Below, one piece after another: positions 14,691 to 27,040 of a DNA stretch of 64,000 bases. Location of the stretch: the NCBI RefSeq assembly GCF_014636495.1, contig NZ_BMEM01000001.1, positions 124,001 through 188,000 on the forward strand, written 5' to 3'. The notes under the pieces were generated by a model. The model ran no database searches and was not told where the DNA came from. It was given only the letters and a program-made list of their open reading frames with translations. The stretch comes from Ornithinimicrobium tianjinense (GTDB taxonomy: Bacteria; Actinomycetota; Actinomycetes; Actinomycetales; Dermatophilaceae). Position numbers and translations under genes: made by a program. Position 1 is the stretch's first letter. Each line of letters starts with the position of its first letter.

Positions 14691-17009
14691 CTACCTGGCT
14701 GGGACCGTGACGCTGCGCTCGGTGAGCAGGTGCGAGAGGACCGCGACCGCGCCCGCCTTGTCCAGGGGGTCGTTGCCGCTGCCGCACTTGGGCGACTGCA
14801 CGCACCGGGGGCAACCCGCGTCGCACGCGCACTCCTCGACCAGGTCGCGGGTGGCCGCGAACCAGGTCGCGGCCTCGCCGTAGCCCCGCCGCGAGAAGCC
14901 CGCGCCGCCGGCGTGGCCGTCGTAGACCATCACCGTCGGCAACCCCGTGTCGGGGTGCAGGGCGGTGGAGACGCCGCCGACGTCCCAGCGGTCGCAGGTG
15001 GCCAGGAGCGGGAGCATCCCGATCGCGGCGTGCTCGGCGGCGTGCAGGGCGCCCGGGACCGCGTCCTGGCCGATCCCGGCCAGCGCGAGCTCCTCCTCGG
15101 GGAGGGTCCACCACACCGCCTGGGTGACCAGGCAGCGCTCGGGGAGGTCGAGGGGGTGCTGGCCGATCACCTCACCCGTGGGCAGGATCCGCTGGAAGCT
15201 GGTGACCCGCGTCGTCACCTCCACCCGGCCGGTGCACAGGTGCGCCGCTCCCCAGGCGGTGGCGGACTCGGTGGACCGGATCCTGAAGGTGCTCTCGCTG
15301 CGGGCCCGGGTGGTCCAGCCGGGGTCGCCCACGACGACCATCGCCACGCCCGCCTCCAGGTCCAGCTCGGTCACCACGTGGGGTGTTCCCTGGTGCACGT
15401 ACACCGCGCCCTCGTGCACGGTCGTGAGCGCGCGTTCCTCGTCCACCGTCCCGAGCACCCGGCCGCTGCGCGCGTCGACGATCTGCACCGGCTGCCCGGC
15501 GTCGCGCAGCTGCACGTGGTCGCTGGCGCGGTCCTCGCGTGCCCAGTACCACCCCGTGGGGCGGCGGCGCAGGACCCCTCCGGCCACCAGCTGCTCGGCC
15601 AGCTCCGGCACCAGCTCGCCGAACCACCTGACGTCGTCCCTGGTCAGCGGCAGCTCGGCGGCGGCCGCAGCGAGGTGCGGCGCGAGGACGTACGGGTTCT
15701 GCGGGTCCAGGACGCAGGCCTCGACGGGCGCGTCGAAGATCAGCTCGGGATGGGAGAGGAGGTAGGCGTCGAGCGGGTCGTCGGCCGCCACGAGCACGGC
15801 GAGCGAGGGAGCCCCGCGGCGTCCCGCGCGCCCGGCCTGCTGCCAGAAAGAGGCACGGGTGCCCGGCCAGCCGGCCATGACCACGGCGTCCAGACCGGCG
15901 ATGTCGATCCCGAGCTCCAGCGCGCTCGTCGCCGCCAGGCCCATGATCTCCCGCTCCCGCAGCGAACGTTCGAGCGCGCGACGCTCCTCGGGCAGGTAGC
16001 CCCCGCGGTAGGCGGCCACCAGACCGTCGGCGGGCGGTGCGCCGCGGGCCTCGAGCTCCTGGCGGGTGCGGGAGGCCACGACCTCGACGCCCTGGCGGGA
16101 CCGCGCGAAGGCCACGGTCTGCACCCCGGTGTCGACCAGGTCCGCCAGCACCGAGGCGGTCTCGGCGGTCGTGCCGCGGCGGGTCCCGTCCTCCGCCGTC
16201 GGGGGCTCCCACAGGGCGACCAACGTCTCCCGACGCGGCGACGCGTCCTGGGTGACCGCGACCACGGGCTGCCCCACGAGGGTCGAGGCGAGCCGCTCAG
16301 GCTCGGCCACCGTGGCCGAGGCGAGGACGACGGTGGGGTGCGCGCCATACCGCGCAGCGACCCGCAGGAGGCGACGCAGCACCGCGGAGACGTGGGCGCC
16401 GAACACGCCTCGGTAGACGTGGCACTCGTCCACCACGACGTAGCGCAGCGCCCGGAGGAAGGCCCGCCAGCGCTCATGGCCCGGCAGCAGCGTGTGGTGG
16501 AGCAGGTCCGGGTTGGTGAGGACGTAGTGCGCGTGCTCGCGCACCCAGCGCCGCTCCTCCGGCGGGGTGTCGCCGTCGAGCGTCGCGGTGCGCACCCCGG
16601 GAACGGCGAGGGTGTGCAGCCGTGCCGCCTGGTCGGCGCCAAGCGCCTTGGTGGGGGCGAGGTAGAGCGCGGTGGCGCCACGACCGCTGGCCGCGCCGGC
16701 CCCCTCGCACAGCGCGGTGAGCACCGGCAGCAGGTAACCCAGGGACTTGCCGGACGCGGTGCCGGTGGCCACGATCACGTGCCGACCCGCGCGCGCGTGC
16801 TCCGCTACCTCGGACTGGTGGCCCCACAGGGTGTGGATCCCCTCGCCGTGCAGCGCCGCGGTGACCTCGGGAGCGACCCAGGCCGGCCACGGGACGGTCC
16901 GTCCCTCGCGCGCCGGGACCGTGCGGGCATGCACCAGCCGCCCGGCGCGTGGGCCACGGGTCAGGTGGGCCAGCGCCGTCTGCGGGTCGAAGGGTGCGGG
17001 CTGCGTCAT
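14691..17009 (-). CDS. DECH-box helicase with DUF1998 domain (MrfA/YprA type)
   Basis: A 772-residue superfamily 2 helicase. The motor shows the Q-motif region LWGHQSEVAEH, Walker A ATGTASGKSLGYLLP, Walker B VVDECHVYRG (a DECH rather than DEAD/DEAH box), SAT as LASATVAEP, and motifs ATSALELGIDI and QQAGRAGRRG. The C-terminal DUF1998 region ends with a four-Cys metal site, CACDAGCPRCVQSPKC. Bacillus MrfA of this family acts in repair of mitomycin-C damage; the mycobacterial homologue is Rv3649. The ATG at 17009 is chosen because the conserved protein begins there; the same frame stays open far upstream, opposite hppA, but that part is only the shadow of hppA. It is divergent from hppA and lies next to the Tad genes, a pairing known in actinobacteria. 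Confidence 0.9.
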   Translation of the reverse strand: MTQPAPFDPQTALAHLTRGPRAGRLVHARTVPAREGRTVPWPAWVAPEVTAALHGEGIHTLWGHQSEVAEHARAGRHVIVATGTASGKSLGYLLPVLTALCEGAGAASGRGATALYLAPTKALGADQAARLHTLAVPGVRTATLDGDTPPEERRWVREHAHYVLTNPDLLHHTLLPGHERWRAFLRALRYVVVDECHVYRGVFGAHVSAVLRRLLRVAARYGAHPTVVLASATVAEPERLASTLVGQPVVAVTQDASPRRETLVALWEPPTAEDGTRRGTTAETASVLADLVDTGVQTVAFARSRQGVEVVASRTRQELEARGAPPADGLVAAYRGGYLPEERRALERSLREREIMGLAATSALELGIDIAGLDAVVMAGWPGTRASFWQQAGRAGRRGAPSLAVLVAADDPLDAYLLSHPELIFDAPVEACVLDPQNPYVLAPHLAAAAAELPLTRDDVRWFGELVPELAEQLVAGGVLRRRPTGWYWAREDRASDHVQLRDAGQPVQIVDARSGRVLGTVDEERALTTVHEGAVYVHQGTPHVVTELDLEAGVAMVVVGDPGWTTRARSESTFRIRSTESATAWGAAHLCTGRVEVTTRVTSFQRILPTGEVIGQHPLDLPERCLVTQAVWWTLPEEELALAGIGQDAVPGALHAAEHAAIGMLPLLATCDRWDVGGVSTALHPDTGLPTVMVYDGHAGGAGFSRRGYGEAATWFAATRDLVEECACDAGCPRCVQSPKCGSGNDPLDKAGAVAVLSHLLTERSVTVPAR

Positions 17010-17077
17010 CGTCGTCCCACCGTACGTCCGTGCGACGACATACCATGCCCGCGACCCGGCACCGTCCGTCAGGTCGC

Positions 17078-17083
17078 TACAGT
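17078..17083 (+). promoter_or_regulatory. -10 box (TACAGT) for hppA
   Basis: TACAGT places the transcription start near 17090 and gives a leader of about 70 nt before the hppA ATG. No clear -35 box is seen. Confidence 0.4.
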
Positions 17084-17159
17084 GACCGCATCCACACAGC
17101 GGGGAGGACCCCCGCGCCGCTGCCCGCAGAGCCGCGGGCCACCTCAGGAAGGTGTACCT

Positions 17160-19490
17160 ATGACACCCGTCCGTGCCGTGACCGAGGTGACGCTGTCCAG
17201 CGCCGACACCTCGATCGTCGTCGTGGTGCTCTGCATCGCGCTCGTCGCCCTGGTGATGGGCTTCGTCTACCGGCGCGAGGTGCTCGCCGCCTCGCCGGGG
17301 ACCGAGTCCATGCAGGAGATCGGCGGCGCCGTGCAGGAGGGTGCCTCCGCCTACCTGGGCCGCCAGTTCCGCACCCTGGGCATCTTCGCCGTCGTGGCCT
17401 TCTTCCTCCTGATGGCCCTGCCCGCCGACGACCTGGGGGTCCGGATCGGCCGTTCGGTCGCCTTCCTCTTCGGCGCGGCGTTCTCGGCGAGCATCGGCTA
17501 TCTGGGCATGAACCTCGCCACCGCCGCCAACATGCGCGTGGCCGAGGCGGCCCGCCACGGCGACCGGGACGCGGGCATGCGCATCGCCTTCCGCACCGGC
17601 GGCACCGTCGGCATGGCCACGGTCGGCCTGGGGCTGCTCGGTGCGGCACTGGTCGTGCTCATCTACCGCGGTGACGCCCCGAAGGTGCTCGAGGGCTTCG
17701 GCTTCGGCGCCGCGCTGCTCGCGATGTTCATGCGGGTCGGCGGCGGCATCTTCACCAAGGCCGCCGACGTCGGCGCCGACCTGGTCGGCAAGGTCGAGGC
17801 GGGCATCCCCGAGGACGACCCGCGCAACGCGGCCACCATCGCCGACAACGTCGGCGACAACGTGGGTGACTGCGCCGGCATGGCCGCGGACCTGTTCGAG
17901 TCGTATGCCGTCACGCTCGTCGCGGCGCTCATTCTCGGCACCGCGGCGCTCGGCAACGAGGGCGGTCTGACCTTCCCCCTCATCATCCCGGCGATCGGTG
18001 TCGTCACCGCCATCCTGGGCGTCTACATCACCCGCGCGCGCAACGGCGAGAACGCCCTGCGCGCCATCAACCGCAGCTTCTACATCTCCGCCGGTGTCGC
18101 CGCGGTCGCCTCGGTCATCGCCGCGTTCGTCGTCCTGCCGGACGACGCCTCGCAGCTGGGCGGGATCACCGACGAGGGCCTGCTGGCCGGCGGCGCGGCG
18201 AGCGTCGTGGACGTCAACCCCGCGCTCGGCGCGGCGGCCGCCGTGGTCATCGGCATCGTGCTGGCGGCCTTCATCCTCTGGCTGACCGGCTACTTCACCG
18301 GCACCGAGAGCAAGCCCACCAACGACGTGGCCCGCACCTCGCTGACCGGGCCGGCCACCGTGGTCCTCTCGGGCATCGGCGTGGGCCTGGAGTCCGCCGT
18401 CTACACCGCGGTGACGATCGCGATCGCCATCTTCGCGCTGTTCACGCTCGGCGGCGGGTCGCTCATCCTCTCGCTCTTCTTCGTCGCGCTCGCCGGCTGC
18501 GGCCTGCTGACGACCGTCGGCGTCATCGTCGCGATGGACACCTTCGGCCCGGTCTCCGACAACGCGCAGGGCATCGCCGAGATGTCCGGCGACGTCGACG
18601 GGGAGGGCGCGCAGATCCTCACCGAGCTGGACGCGGTCGGCAACACCACCAAGGCCATCACCAAGGGCATCGCTATCGCGACCGCCGTGCTCGCGGCGAC
18701 CGCGCTCTTCGGCTCCTACCTCGACGCCATCGTCCAGGCCGTGCGCACGGCCGTCGGCGACGACACCGGGGCGGTCTGGGACCAGTTCCTCGTCTTCGAC
18801 CCGCGCGCCCTCGTCGGCATGCTCATCGGTGGCGCCGTCGTCTTCCTCTTCTCCGGCCTGGCGATCAACGCCGTCACCCGCGCCGCCGGGGCGATCGTCT
18901 TCGAGGTCCGCCGCCAGTTCCGCGAGAAGCCCGGCATCATGGACTACACCGAGAAGCCGGAGTACGCCCGCGTCGTCGACATCTGCACCCGCGACTCGTT
19001 GCGCGAGCTGGCCACACCGGGTCTGCTCGCGGTCTTCGCCCCGATCGCCGTCGGCTTCGGCCTGGGCGTGGGCGCGCTCGCGGGCTACCTGGCGGGCGCC
19101 ATCGTCACCGGTGTGCTCATGGCCATCTTCCTGGCCAACTCCGGCGGCGCCTGGGACAACGCCAAGAAGATCGTCGAGGACGGCCACTACGGCGGCAAGG
19201 GCACGGACGCCCACGCCGCGACCGTCATCGGCGACACCGTCGGCGACCCCTTCAAGGACACCGCCGGCCCGGCCATCAACCCCCTCATCAAGGTGATGAA
19301 CCTCGTCGCGCTGCTGATCGCCCCGGCGATCATCGGCCTGACCTACGGCGACGGCGCCAGCGCGCCGATCCGCTGGGGCATCGCGCTCGTCGCCCTCGTG
19401 GTGATCGTCGCGGCCGTCGTGGTCTCCAAGCGCCGCGACATCGCGATCGGCGACGCCCCCGAGAGGGCCGGGGTCCTCACCGAGAGCTGA
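17160..19490 (+). CDS. hppA: Proton-pumping membrane pyrophosphatase, K+-insensitive
   Basis: A 776-residue integral membrane pump with about 16 helices that uses pyrophosphate hydrolysis to move H+ out of the cytoplasm. The substrate site motifs are clear: [11 protein letters not shown] and [19 protein letters not shown], plus [13 protein letters not shown] near the C-terminus. The K+-dependence position reads [10 protein letters not shown] with Lys498, which marks the K+-independent class. AGGAAGG (17146-17152) is the ribosome binding site. It is monocistronic, followed by a strong terminator. Soluble Ppa is also encoded in this window, so the cell has both energy-wasting and energy-saving PPi hydrolysis. 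Confidence 0.96.
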   Translation: MTPVRAVTEVTLSSADTSIVVVVLCIALVALVMGFVYRREVLAASPGTESMQEIGGAVQEGASAYLGRQFRTLGIFAVVAFFLLMALPADDLGVRIGRSVAFLFGAAFSASIGYLGMNLATAANMRVAEAARHGDRDAGMRIAFRTGGTVGMATVGLGLLGAALVVLIYRGDAPKVLEGFGFGAALLAMFMRVGGGIFTKAADVGADLVGKVEAGIPEDDPRNAATIADNVGDNVGDCAGMAADLFESYAVTLVAALILGTAALGNEGGLTFPLIIPAIGVVTAILGVYITRARNGENALRAINRSFYISAGVAAVASVIAAFVVLPDDASQLGGITDEGLLAGGAASVVDVNPALGAAAAVVIGIVLAAFILWLTGYFTGTESKPTNDVARTSLTGPATVVLSGIGVGLESAVYTAVTIAIAIFALFTLGGGSLILSLFFVALAGCGLLTTVGVIVAMDTFGPVSDNAQGIAEMSGDVDGEGAQILTELDAVGNTTKAITKGIAIATAVLAATALFGSYLDAIVQAVRTAVGDDTGAVWDQFLVFDPRALVGMLIGGAVVFLFSGLAINAVTRAAGAIVFEVRRQFREKPGIMDYTEKPEYARVVDICTRDSLRELATPGLLAVFAPIAVGFGLGVGALAGYLAGAIVTGVLMAIFLANSGGAWDNAKKIVEDGHYGGKGTDAHAATVIGDTVGDPFKDTAGPAINPLIKVMNLVALLIAPAIIGLTYGDGASAPIRWGIALVALVVIVAAVVVSKRRDIAIGDAPERAGVLTES

Positions 19491-19520
19491 CACCTCAGCC
19501 TCGCGGCACCGCACCGCAGC

Positions 19521-19566
19521 AGCGACCGCCCGTCCACCGGCTCTGGCCGTGGGGCGGGCGGTCGCT
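19521..19566 (+). terminator. Terminator of hppA
   Basis: AGCGACCGCCCG (19521-19532) pairs with CGGGCGGTCGCT (19555-19566), followed by GTTCGCG. It lies 31 bp after the hppA stop. Confidence 0.75.
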
Positions 19567-19597
19567 GTTCGCGACGGTCGTGTGACAACCTCGTGCC

Positions 19598-21199
19598 GTG
19601 CCGACCCGCCACGAGCCCTCGTCCCACGACGCGCCCCTGACCGACGACGCGCCCCTGACCGACGACACCTCACCCACCGCGGACCGCACCGCGCCCCCTG
19701 CGCCCGTCGTCGTCCCCGACCTCGTGGCCGCGCTGCGCGAGGACCTGGCAGCCGCCGTGTACACCGTGGACCGGGTCCAGGAGGTGCTGGGCGAGCGAGC
19801 GGCAGCGGCTCTGTGGCGCGAGCAGCCCCTCCCGGCCGACCTCGCCACCCGTGACGAGCCCGACCCGGTGGCCGTGCTCGTCCGCTGCTTCGTCCTCGGC
19901 CGACCCGTGCCGACCGCCACGCTGCAGGCGACGCTCCCGCGGACCGGGATCGCCGGCCTGCTCGCCCTGCGCCTGGTCACCCATCCTGACGGCGACGACG
20001 CGACGGCGGTCGCGACGAGCGACCTGCGTCCCTACGGCGACGAGGAGCACACCTGGTGGGTCTCCTCCGACCTGTCCGAGATCGCCCTCGGCGGTGCCCT
20101 GCCGACCGACCACGTCCTCGGGGTCGGGGGCGCCTCGACCACCCTCGCCTCCTGGACCCCGCGTCCCCAGGTCGAGCGGGCCCTCGACCTGGGCACAGGC
20201 TGCGGGGTGCAGGCGCTGCACCTGGCCGGGCACACGGCATACCCGGTGGTCGCGACCGACCTGTCGGGGCGCGCGCTGGAGCACGCGCTCTTCACGGCGG
20301 CCCTCAACGACGTCCCGCTGCACCTGCGCCGCGGCAGCCTGCTCGAGCCCGTCGCGGGGGAGCGGTTCGACCTCGTCGTGAGCAACCCGCCGTTCGTCAT
20401 CACGCCGCGCTCCGCGGACGTGCCGGTCTACGAGTACCGCGACGGCGGTGTCGCGGGCGACGCGCTGGTCGCGGATCTGGTCCGGGGCATCGGTGAGCAC
20501 CTCAACCCCGGCGGCATCGCGCAGCTGCTGGCCAACTGGGAGCTCGCGGAGGGGGAGGACTGGCGCGAGCGTGTCGGCCGCTGGTTGGACGGCACGGGGC
20601 TGGACGCCTGGGTGGTCCAGCGGGAGGTCCAGGACGTCGCCGAGTATGCCGAGACCTGGGCCCGGGACGGCGGTCACCGCCCCGGGACGGCCCGGTTCGA
20701 CGCGCTGTATGCCGCGTGGCTGCGCGACTTCGACGCGCGCGGCGTGGCGGCGGTCGGGTTCGGGGTGGTCACGCTGCAGAGGCCGGTCGGCGAGCGCGAT
20801 CCCTGGCGCGACATGGACGAGGTGCGCACCCCGGTCGCCTCGCCCATGGGGCCGACCGTGCTCGCCGGGCTGCGGGCCCGCACCTGGCTGGCTGAGCACA
20901 CCGAGGACGAGCTGCTCGACGTGCCCTGGCAGGTGGCCGACGACGTGACGGAGGAGCGGGTCGGCCGACCGGGTGCGCCGGACCCGCAGGTCATCCAGCT
21001 GCGCCAGGGCGGCGGTCTGCGCAGGGTGGTGCGGCTCGACACCCTCGGCGCCGGCTTCGTCGGTGCTTGCGACGGGGAGCTCACCGCCCGGCAGCTGTGC
21101 GCGGGCCTGGCCGTGCTCACGGGGTCGGAGGTCGCCGACGTCCAGCAGGCGCTGGTGCCGCTGGTGCGCGACCTCGTCAAGGACGGGTTGCTGCGCTGA
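19598..21199 (+). CDS. Class I SAM-dependent methyltransferase with NPPF motif
   Basis: A 533-residue protein. An N-terminal all-helical/winged region (about 35-160) precedes a Rossmann methyltransferase domain with ALDLGTGCGVQALHLAG (SAM binding) and the catalytic-type motif VVSNPPFVITP, the pattern of N6-adenine or glutamine methyltransferases such as RsmC, TrmN6 and PrmC. A C-terminal winged-helix-like part (about 450-533) follows. The substrate (rRNA, tRNA or protein) cannot be decided. The first 30 residues are low complexity with a direct repeat (APLTDD twice). GTG 19598 follows a CAACCT box by 6 nt, so a leaderless message is possible; a later start is also possible. Confidence 0.85.
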   Translation: MPTRHEPSSHDAPLTDDAPLTDDTSPTADRTAPPAPVVVPDLVAALREDLAAAVYTVDRVQEVLGERAAAALWREQPLPADLATRDEPDPVAVLVRCFVLGRPVPTATLQATLPRTGIAGLLALRLVTHPDGDDATAVATSDLRPYGDEEHTWWVSSDLSEIALGGALPTDHVLGVGGASTTLASWTPRPQVERALDLGTGCGVQALHLAGHTAYPVVATDLSGRALEHALFTAALNDVPLHLRRGSLLEPVAGERFDLVVSNPPFVITPRSADVPVYEYRDGGVAGDALVADLVRGIGEHLNPGGIAQLLANWELAEGEDWRERVGRWLDGTGLDAWVVQREVQDVAEYAETWARDGGHRPGTARFDALYAAWLRDFDARGVAAVGFGVVTLQRPVGERDPWRDMDEVRTPVASPMGPTVLAGLRARTWLAEHTEDELLDVPWQVADDVTEERVGRPGAPDPQVIQLRQGGGLRRVVRLDTLGAGFVGACDGELTARQLCAGLAVLTGSEVADVQQALVPLVRDLVKDGLLR

Positions 21200-21211
21200 G
21201 GAGCCGCCGGC

Positions 21212-21907
21212 TCAGCCGTAGGTGTAGCCGCCGCGGGAGAGGAAGAAGCTGCGGCCGGTGGAGGCGTTGCTGCACCGCACGCCGTCCTCCGCGGAGGAGC
21301 AGGTCACGTCGCCCACGGTCAGCGTGGAGCCGTAGTCCAGCACCGCCATCGTGCGGTTGCCGACCTTGGTGGTCGCCGACCCGTTGGCCTTGGCCCACCA
21401 GCCGCCCTGGGCCACCCAGGCCTGGGGCTTGATCGGGTCCTCGACGCAGGTCCAGGCGCCCTGGCCGTCGTTGATCATGATCGCGTTGGCGTTGCCGGCG
21501 CTGCAGTCGCCGAGGGCGTCGTCGACCAGGTGCCCGCCCTGCACCGAGAAGCCCTGGGCGTCGGCGTCGAGCTGGCAGACCGCAGTCGCGGCGCTGACCG
21601 TGCAGGCCGCGTTGGCGCTGGGCAGGACGAACGCGGCGCGGTCGCCGGTGACGACGACCGACGTGCCGCCCGCGGCGGAGCGCTCACCGGGTGCAGGCCG
21701 GATGTCGCCCGGCTCGGTGGGCGGGCCGGTGTACGCGGCCGCCCCCGTCTCCTCGCCGGCGTCGCCGCCGCTGGGCGCCTGGCTGTCGGTGCCCGCGCCC
21801 GTCGTGGAGGTGGCCCCGCCCTCGTCCTCCCCGCTGCAGCCCGCGAGCGCCAGGGCGGAGGCGAGCAGCACGGTCACGAGGGGGCGCACCCGGGCGCCCC
21901 TCGACAT
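21212..21907 (-). CDS. Secreted lipoprotein of unknown function
   Basis: A 231-residue lipoprotein: basic N-terminus, hydrophobic stretch and lipobox LALAGC, so it is anchored outside the membrane. A Ser/Thr/Gly/Ala linker follows (to about residue 75), then a domain with several Cys in pairs (NAACTVSAATAVC, LGDCSAG, WTCVED, VTCSS, VRCSN) that probably forms disulfides. The start ATG 21907 has AGGAG 5-9 nt upstream; an in-frame ATG at 21931 sits 8 nt after a TAGGCT -10 box and may be the first codon of the mRNA. The function is unknown. It is divergent from topA. Confidence 0.75.
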   Translation of the reverse strand: MSRGARVRPLVTVLLASALALAGCSGEDEGGATSTTGAGTDSQAPSGGDAGEETGAAAYTGPPTEPGDIRPAPGERSAAGGTSVVVTGDRAAFVLPSANAACTVSAATAVCQLDADAQGFSVQGGHLVDDALGDCSAGNANAIMINDGQGAWTCVEDPIKPQAWVAQGGWWAKANGSATTKVGNRTMAVLDYGSTLTVGDVTCSSAEDGVRCSNASTGRSFFLSRGGYTYG

Positions 21908-22041
21908 ACCTGCTCCTGTGCGGACCGTCATGGGGGACCAGCCTAGACGCAACCGCGGCATCGGCTACGGTGACGCCCGAAGGTCCCGTGTCGGAGCCGC
22001 GACGAATCCGCGGCACACGGGTGCCGCAGAAGGAGCAGACC

Positions 22042-24870
<2,829 letters not shown>

Positions 24871-24884
24871 GGCCCCAGCCAGAG

Positions 24885-24954
24885 CGTCCCGCGAAGATCG
24901 TCACGCGGAAGTCGGGTACGTCCCCGACTTCCACGTGACGATCCTCGCGGGACG
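24885..24954. repeat. Long near-perfect palindrome downstream of topA
   Basis: Arms 24885-24916 and 24923-24954 are 32 nt each, with 30 pairs and two mismatches around a 6-nt loop (TACGTC). It starts 14 bp after the topA stop and may end its transcript, but it is much longer than the other terminators here and has no T-tract, so a dispersed palindromic repeat is also possible. Confidence 0.6.
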
Positions 24955-24980
24955 GCCTGCCGGACGCGGCGGCGGGGTGG

Positions 24981-25156
24981 GCTGCAGGGCGCGATCAGGC
25001 CAGGTCGGCGGGGAGGGCTGCGGAACACGGCTGCTGCAGGGCGCGATCAGGCCAGGTCGTGCGGGGAGGGCTGCGGAACGCGGTTGCTGCAGGGCGCGAT
25101 CAGGCCAGGTCGTGCGGGGAGGGCTGCGGGCGTTTGCTGCAGGGCGCGGTCACGCC
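24981..25156. repeat. Tandem direct repeat, 50-53 bp unit, about 3.4 copies
   Basis: Copies start with GCTGCAGGGCGCGATCAGG at 24981, 25033, 25086 and (partial, with GCGCGGTCA) 25136. Unit lengths are 52, 53 and 50 bp. The partial copy overlaps the last codons and stop of the PLP-enzyme gene (25150), suggesting the array grew from that gene's 3' end. No protein or RNA function can be assigned. Confidence 0.8.
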
Positions 25157-26334
25157 CCGGCGGCGGCCAGCGCGTTCCCCAGGTCGGCGATGAGGTCCTC
25201 GGGCGACTCGAGACCCACCGAGAGGCGCAGGATGCCGGCTCCCGGCTTGGCGTCGCCGCTCACCGGCCGGTGGGTCAGGGCGGCGGGGTGCTGGATGAGC
25301 GAGTCGACGCCACCCAGCGACACCGCGTGCGAGATGAGCTCGCACCCCTGGGCGACCGCCGCGGCGCGCTCGTAGGAGCCCAGGTCGAAGGCCAGCACCG
25401 CACCCGGACCGGCCATCTGCTCGCCGATCAGGCCCAGCGGGTCGCCGCCCTCGAGGCCGGGGTAGAACACCTTCTCGACGTGCGCGTGCTCGGCCAGCCA
25501 GTGCGCGACGACCTGGGCCGAGTCCTGCTGCGCGGCCACCCGCACCGGCAGCGTCTGCAGCCCGCGGTGCGCGAGGTAGGCCGCCAGCGGGTGCAGGCTG
25601 CCACCGGTGATCGCGCGCACCGACCGGATGCGGGTGGCGAGCTCCTCGGACGTGGCGACGACGCCGCCGAGCACGTCGCCGTGGCCGGCGAGGAACTTCG
25701 TCACCGAGTGCAGCACGATGCTGGCGCCGAGCTCGAGCGGGCGCTGCAGCACCGGGGTCGCGAACGTGTTGTCGACCAGCACCGGCACCTCGCCCGCCTG
25801 CTCGCACAGGGCCCGCAGGTCGACGAGGTCCAGGGTCGGGTTGGCCGGGCTCTCGACGATGACCAGGCCGGTGTCCGCCTCGATCGCGTCGGCCACGCCC
25901 GAGGCGTCGGCCCAGGTCACCCGGGTGCCCAGCAGCCCCGTCGCGAGCAGGTGGTCGCTGCCGCCGTAGAGCGGGCGGACCGCGACGACGTGGGGCCTGC
26001 CCGCGGCCACGCAGCTGAGCAGGGTCGCGGTCAGCGCGGCCATGCCGGAGGCGAACGCCACGGAGGTCTGCGCCCCCTCCAGGGTCGCGAGCGCCTCCTC
26101 GAAGCGCGCGACCGTGGGGTTCCACAGCCGCTGGTAGACCGCTGACTGGCCCTCCTGGCGGGCGTGGCCGGTCGCCAGCGTCTCGTAGGCCTCACCGCCC
26201 GCCTCCACGTCCGGCAACGGGTAGGTGCTCGACAGGTCGATCGGGGGGACATGGACGCCGAGCGCCGTCAGATCAGCACGTCCTGCGTGCACGGCCCGGG
26301 TCTCTACGCTGAATCGCTCGGCATCCATAGGCAT
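25150..26334 (-). CDS. Cys/Met-metabolism PLP enzyme (methionine/cystathionine gamma-lyase family)
   Basis: A 394-residue fold type I PLP enzyme. It has the tetramer-site YQRLWNPT segment, the cofactor-stacking region FASGMAALTATLL, VIVESPANPTLDL and VLVDNTFATP, and the PLP Lys in HSVTKFLAGHGDVLGG. Members split Met, cystathionine or homocysteine at the gamma carbon; the exact reaction is not readable. Divergent transcription from an Lrp/AsnC gene suggests amino-acid control and favours a degradative methionine gamma-lyase role (inference). Two close in-frame starts exist, ATG 26334 and ATG 26328. The 3' end abuts the tandem repeat. Confidence 0.85.
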   Translation of the reverse strand: MPMDAERFSVETRAVHAGRADLTALGVHVPPIDLSSTYPLPDVEAGGEAYETLATGHARQEGQSAVYQRLWNPTVARFEEALATLEGAQTSVAFASGMAALTATLLSCVAAGRPHVVAVRPLYGGSDHLLATGLLGTRVTWADASGVADAIEADTGLVIVESPANPTLDLVDLRALCEQAGEVPVLVDNTFATPVLQRPLELGASIVLHSVTKFLAGHGDVLGGVVATSEELATRIRSVRAITGGSLHPLAAYLAHRGLQTLPVRVAAQQDSAQVVAHWLAEHAHVEKVFYPGLEGGDPLGLIGEQMAGPGAVLAFDLGSYERAAAVAQGCELISHAVSLGGVDSLIQHPAALTHRPVSGDAKPGAGILRLSVGLESPEDLIADLGNALAAAGA

Positions 26335-26450
26335 ATGGTGCAGAGTCTGCGCTTCAAGAGCAAGATCGCCGAAGTATGCGGTGCGCGCTCGGGTCACGCT
26401 CGGCACCTCTGGCCTCGCGCGCCGGGTGCAGAAAGGGCGGCGCTGCACGG

Positions 26451-26456
26451 CATACT
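26451..26456 (+). promoter_or_regulatory. -10 box (CATACT) for leaderless lrp-type mRNA
   Basis: CATACT is followed by 7 nt and the ATG at 26464, with no ribosome binding site. Confidence 0.45.
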
Positions 26457-26463
26457 CGAGCCC

Positions 26464-27006
26464 ATGCCGAAGAATCCTCGCGACGACAAGCCGCTCGACC
26501 CGACCGACCTCGCGCTCGTCCGTCTGCTGGAGCAGGACGGTCGGATGAGCAACGCGATGCTCGCCCGCGAGGTGGGCATCGCCGAGTCCACCTGCCTGGT
26601 CCGCGTCCGGTCGCTGCGCGAGCGCGGGGTGGTGCGCGGGATCCACGCGGACATCGACCCGGTGGCGGTCGGCCGACCGGTCGAGGCGATGATCGCGGTC
26701 CGCTTCGGCGGTCACCGGCGCAGCCACTTCGAGGAGTTCACGGACGAGGTGCCCCAGCTGCCCGGCGTGCTGGGGGCCTACCACGTCTCCGGCGCGATCG
26801 ACTACTACGTCCACGTGGCGTGCGAGTCGGCCGACGCCCTGCGCGACTTCGTGCTCGACCACCTCACCAACCGCCCCGGCGTCCTGCACGCCGAGACGAG
26901 CCTGATCTTCAACAGCCTCCGCGGTCGCGGCACGATCACGCTGCCGACGCCGCCTCCGGGCGGCTCGGCGGACGAGGCGCCGATCGAGGACGCGAACCCG
27001 GCTTGA
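26464..27006 (+). CDS. Lrp/AsnC family transcriptional regulator
   Basis: A 180-residue regulator. The N-terminal helix-turn-helix covers LDPTDLALVRLLEQDGRMSN to ESTCLVRVRSLRERGVV, and the C-terminal RAM/effector domain has GVLGAYHVSGAIDYYVHVAC, a family hallmark. Such proteins bind amino acids and often control the gene next door; here the divergent PLP lyase, 129 bp away start to start, is the obvious target. A short Pro/Gly tail (residues about 160-180) is extra. It probably has a leaderless message. Confidence 0.92.
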   Translation: MPKNPRDDKPLDPTDLALVRLLEQDGRMSNAMLAREVGIAESTCLVRVRSLRERGVVRGIHADIDPVAVGRPVEAMIAVRFGGHRRSHFEEFTDEVPQLPGVLGAYHVSGAIDYYVHVACESADALRDFVLDHLTNRPGVLHAETSLIFNSLRGRGTITLPTPPPGGSADEAPIEDANPA

Positions 27007-27040
27007 CCCTCACGCCGCGTGAGGCCCCACAGTCGATGAC

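Noticed and set aside
17010-19673. A minus-strand frame of over 1600 codons that includes the helicase and continues opposite hppA
   Set aside because: The part beyond 17009 is antisense to hppA, is made of Arg/Ala/Gly/Asp shadow sequence and has no recognisable domain. High GC removes stop codons from antisense frames. Only 14691-17009 is real.
24981-25156. CRISPR array
   Set aside because: The units follow each other without unique spacers and the unit is longer than a CRISPR repeat; no cas gene is present.
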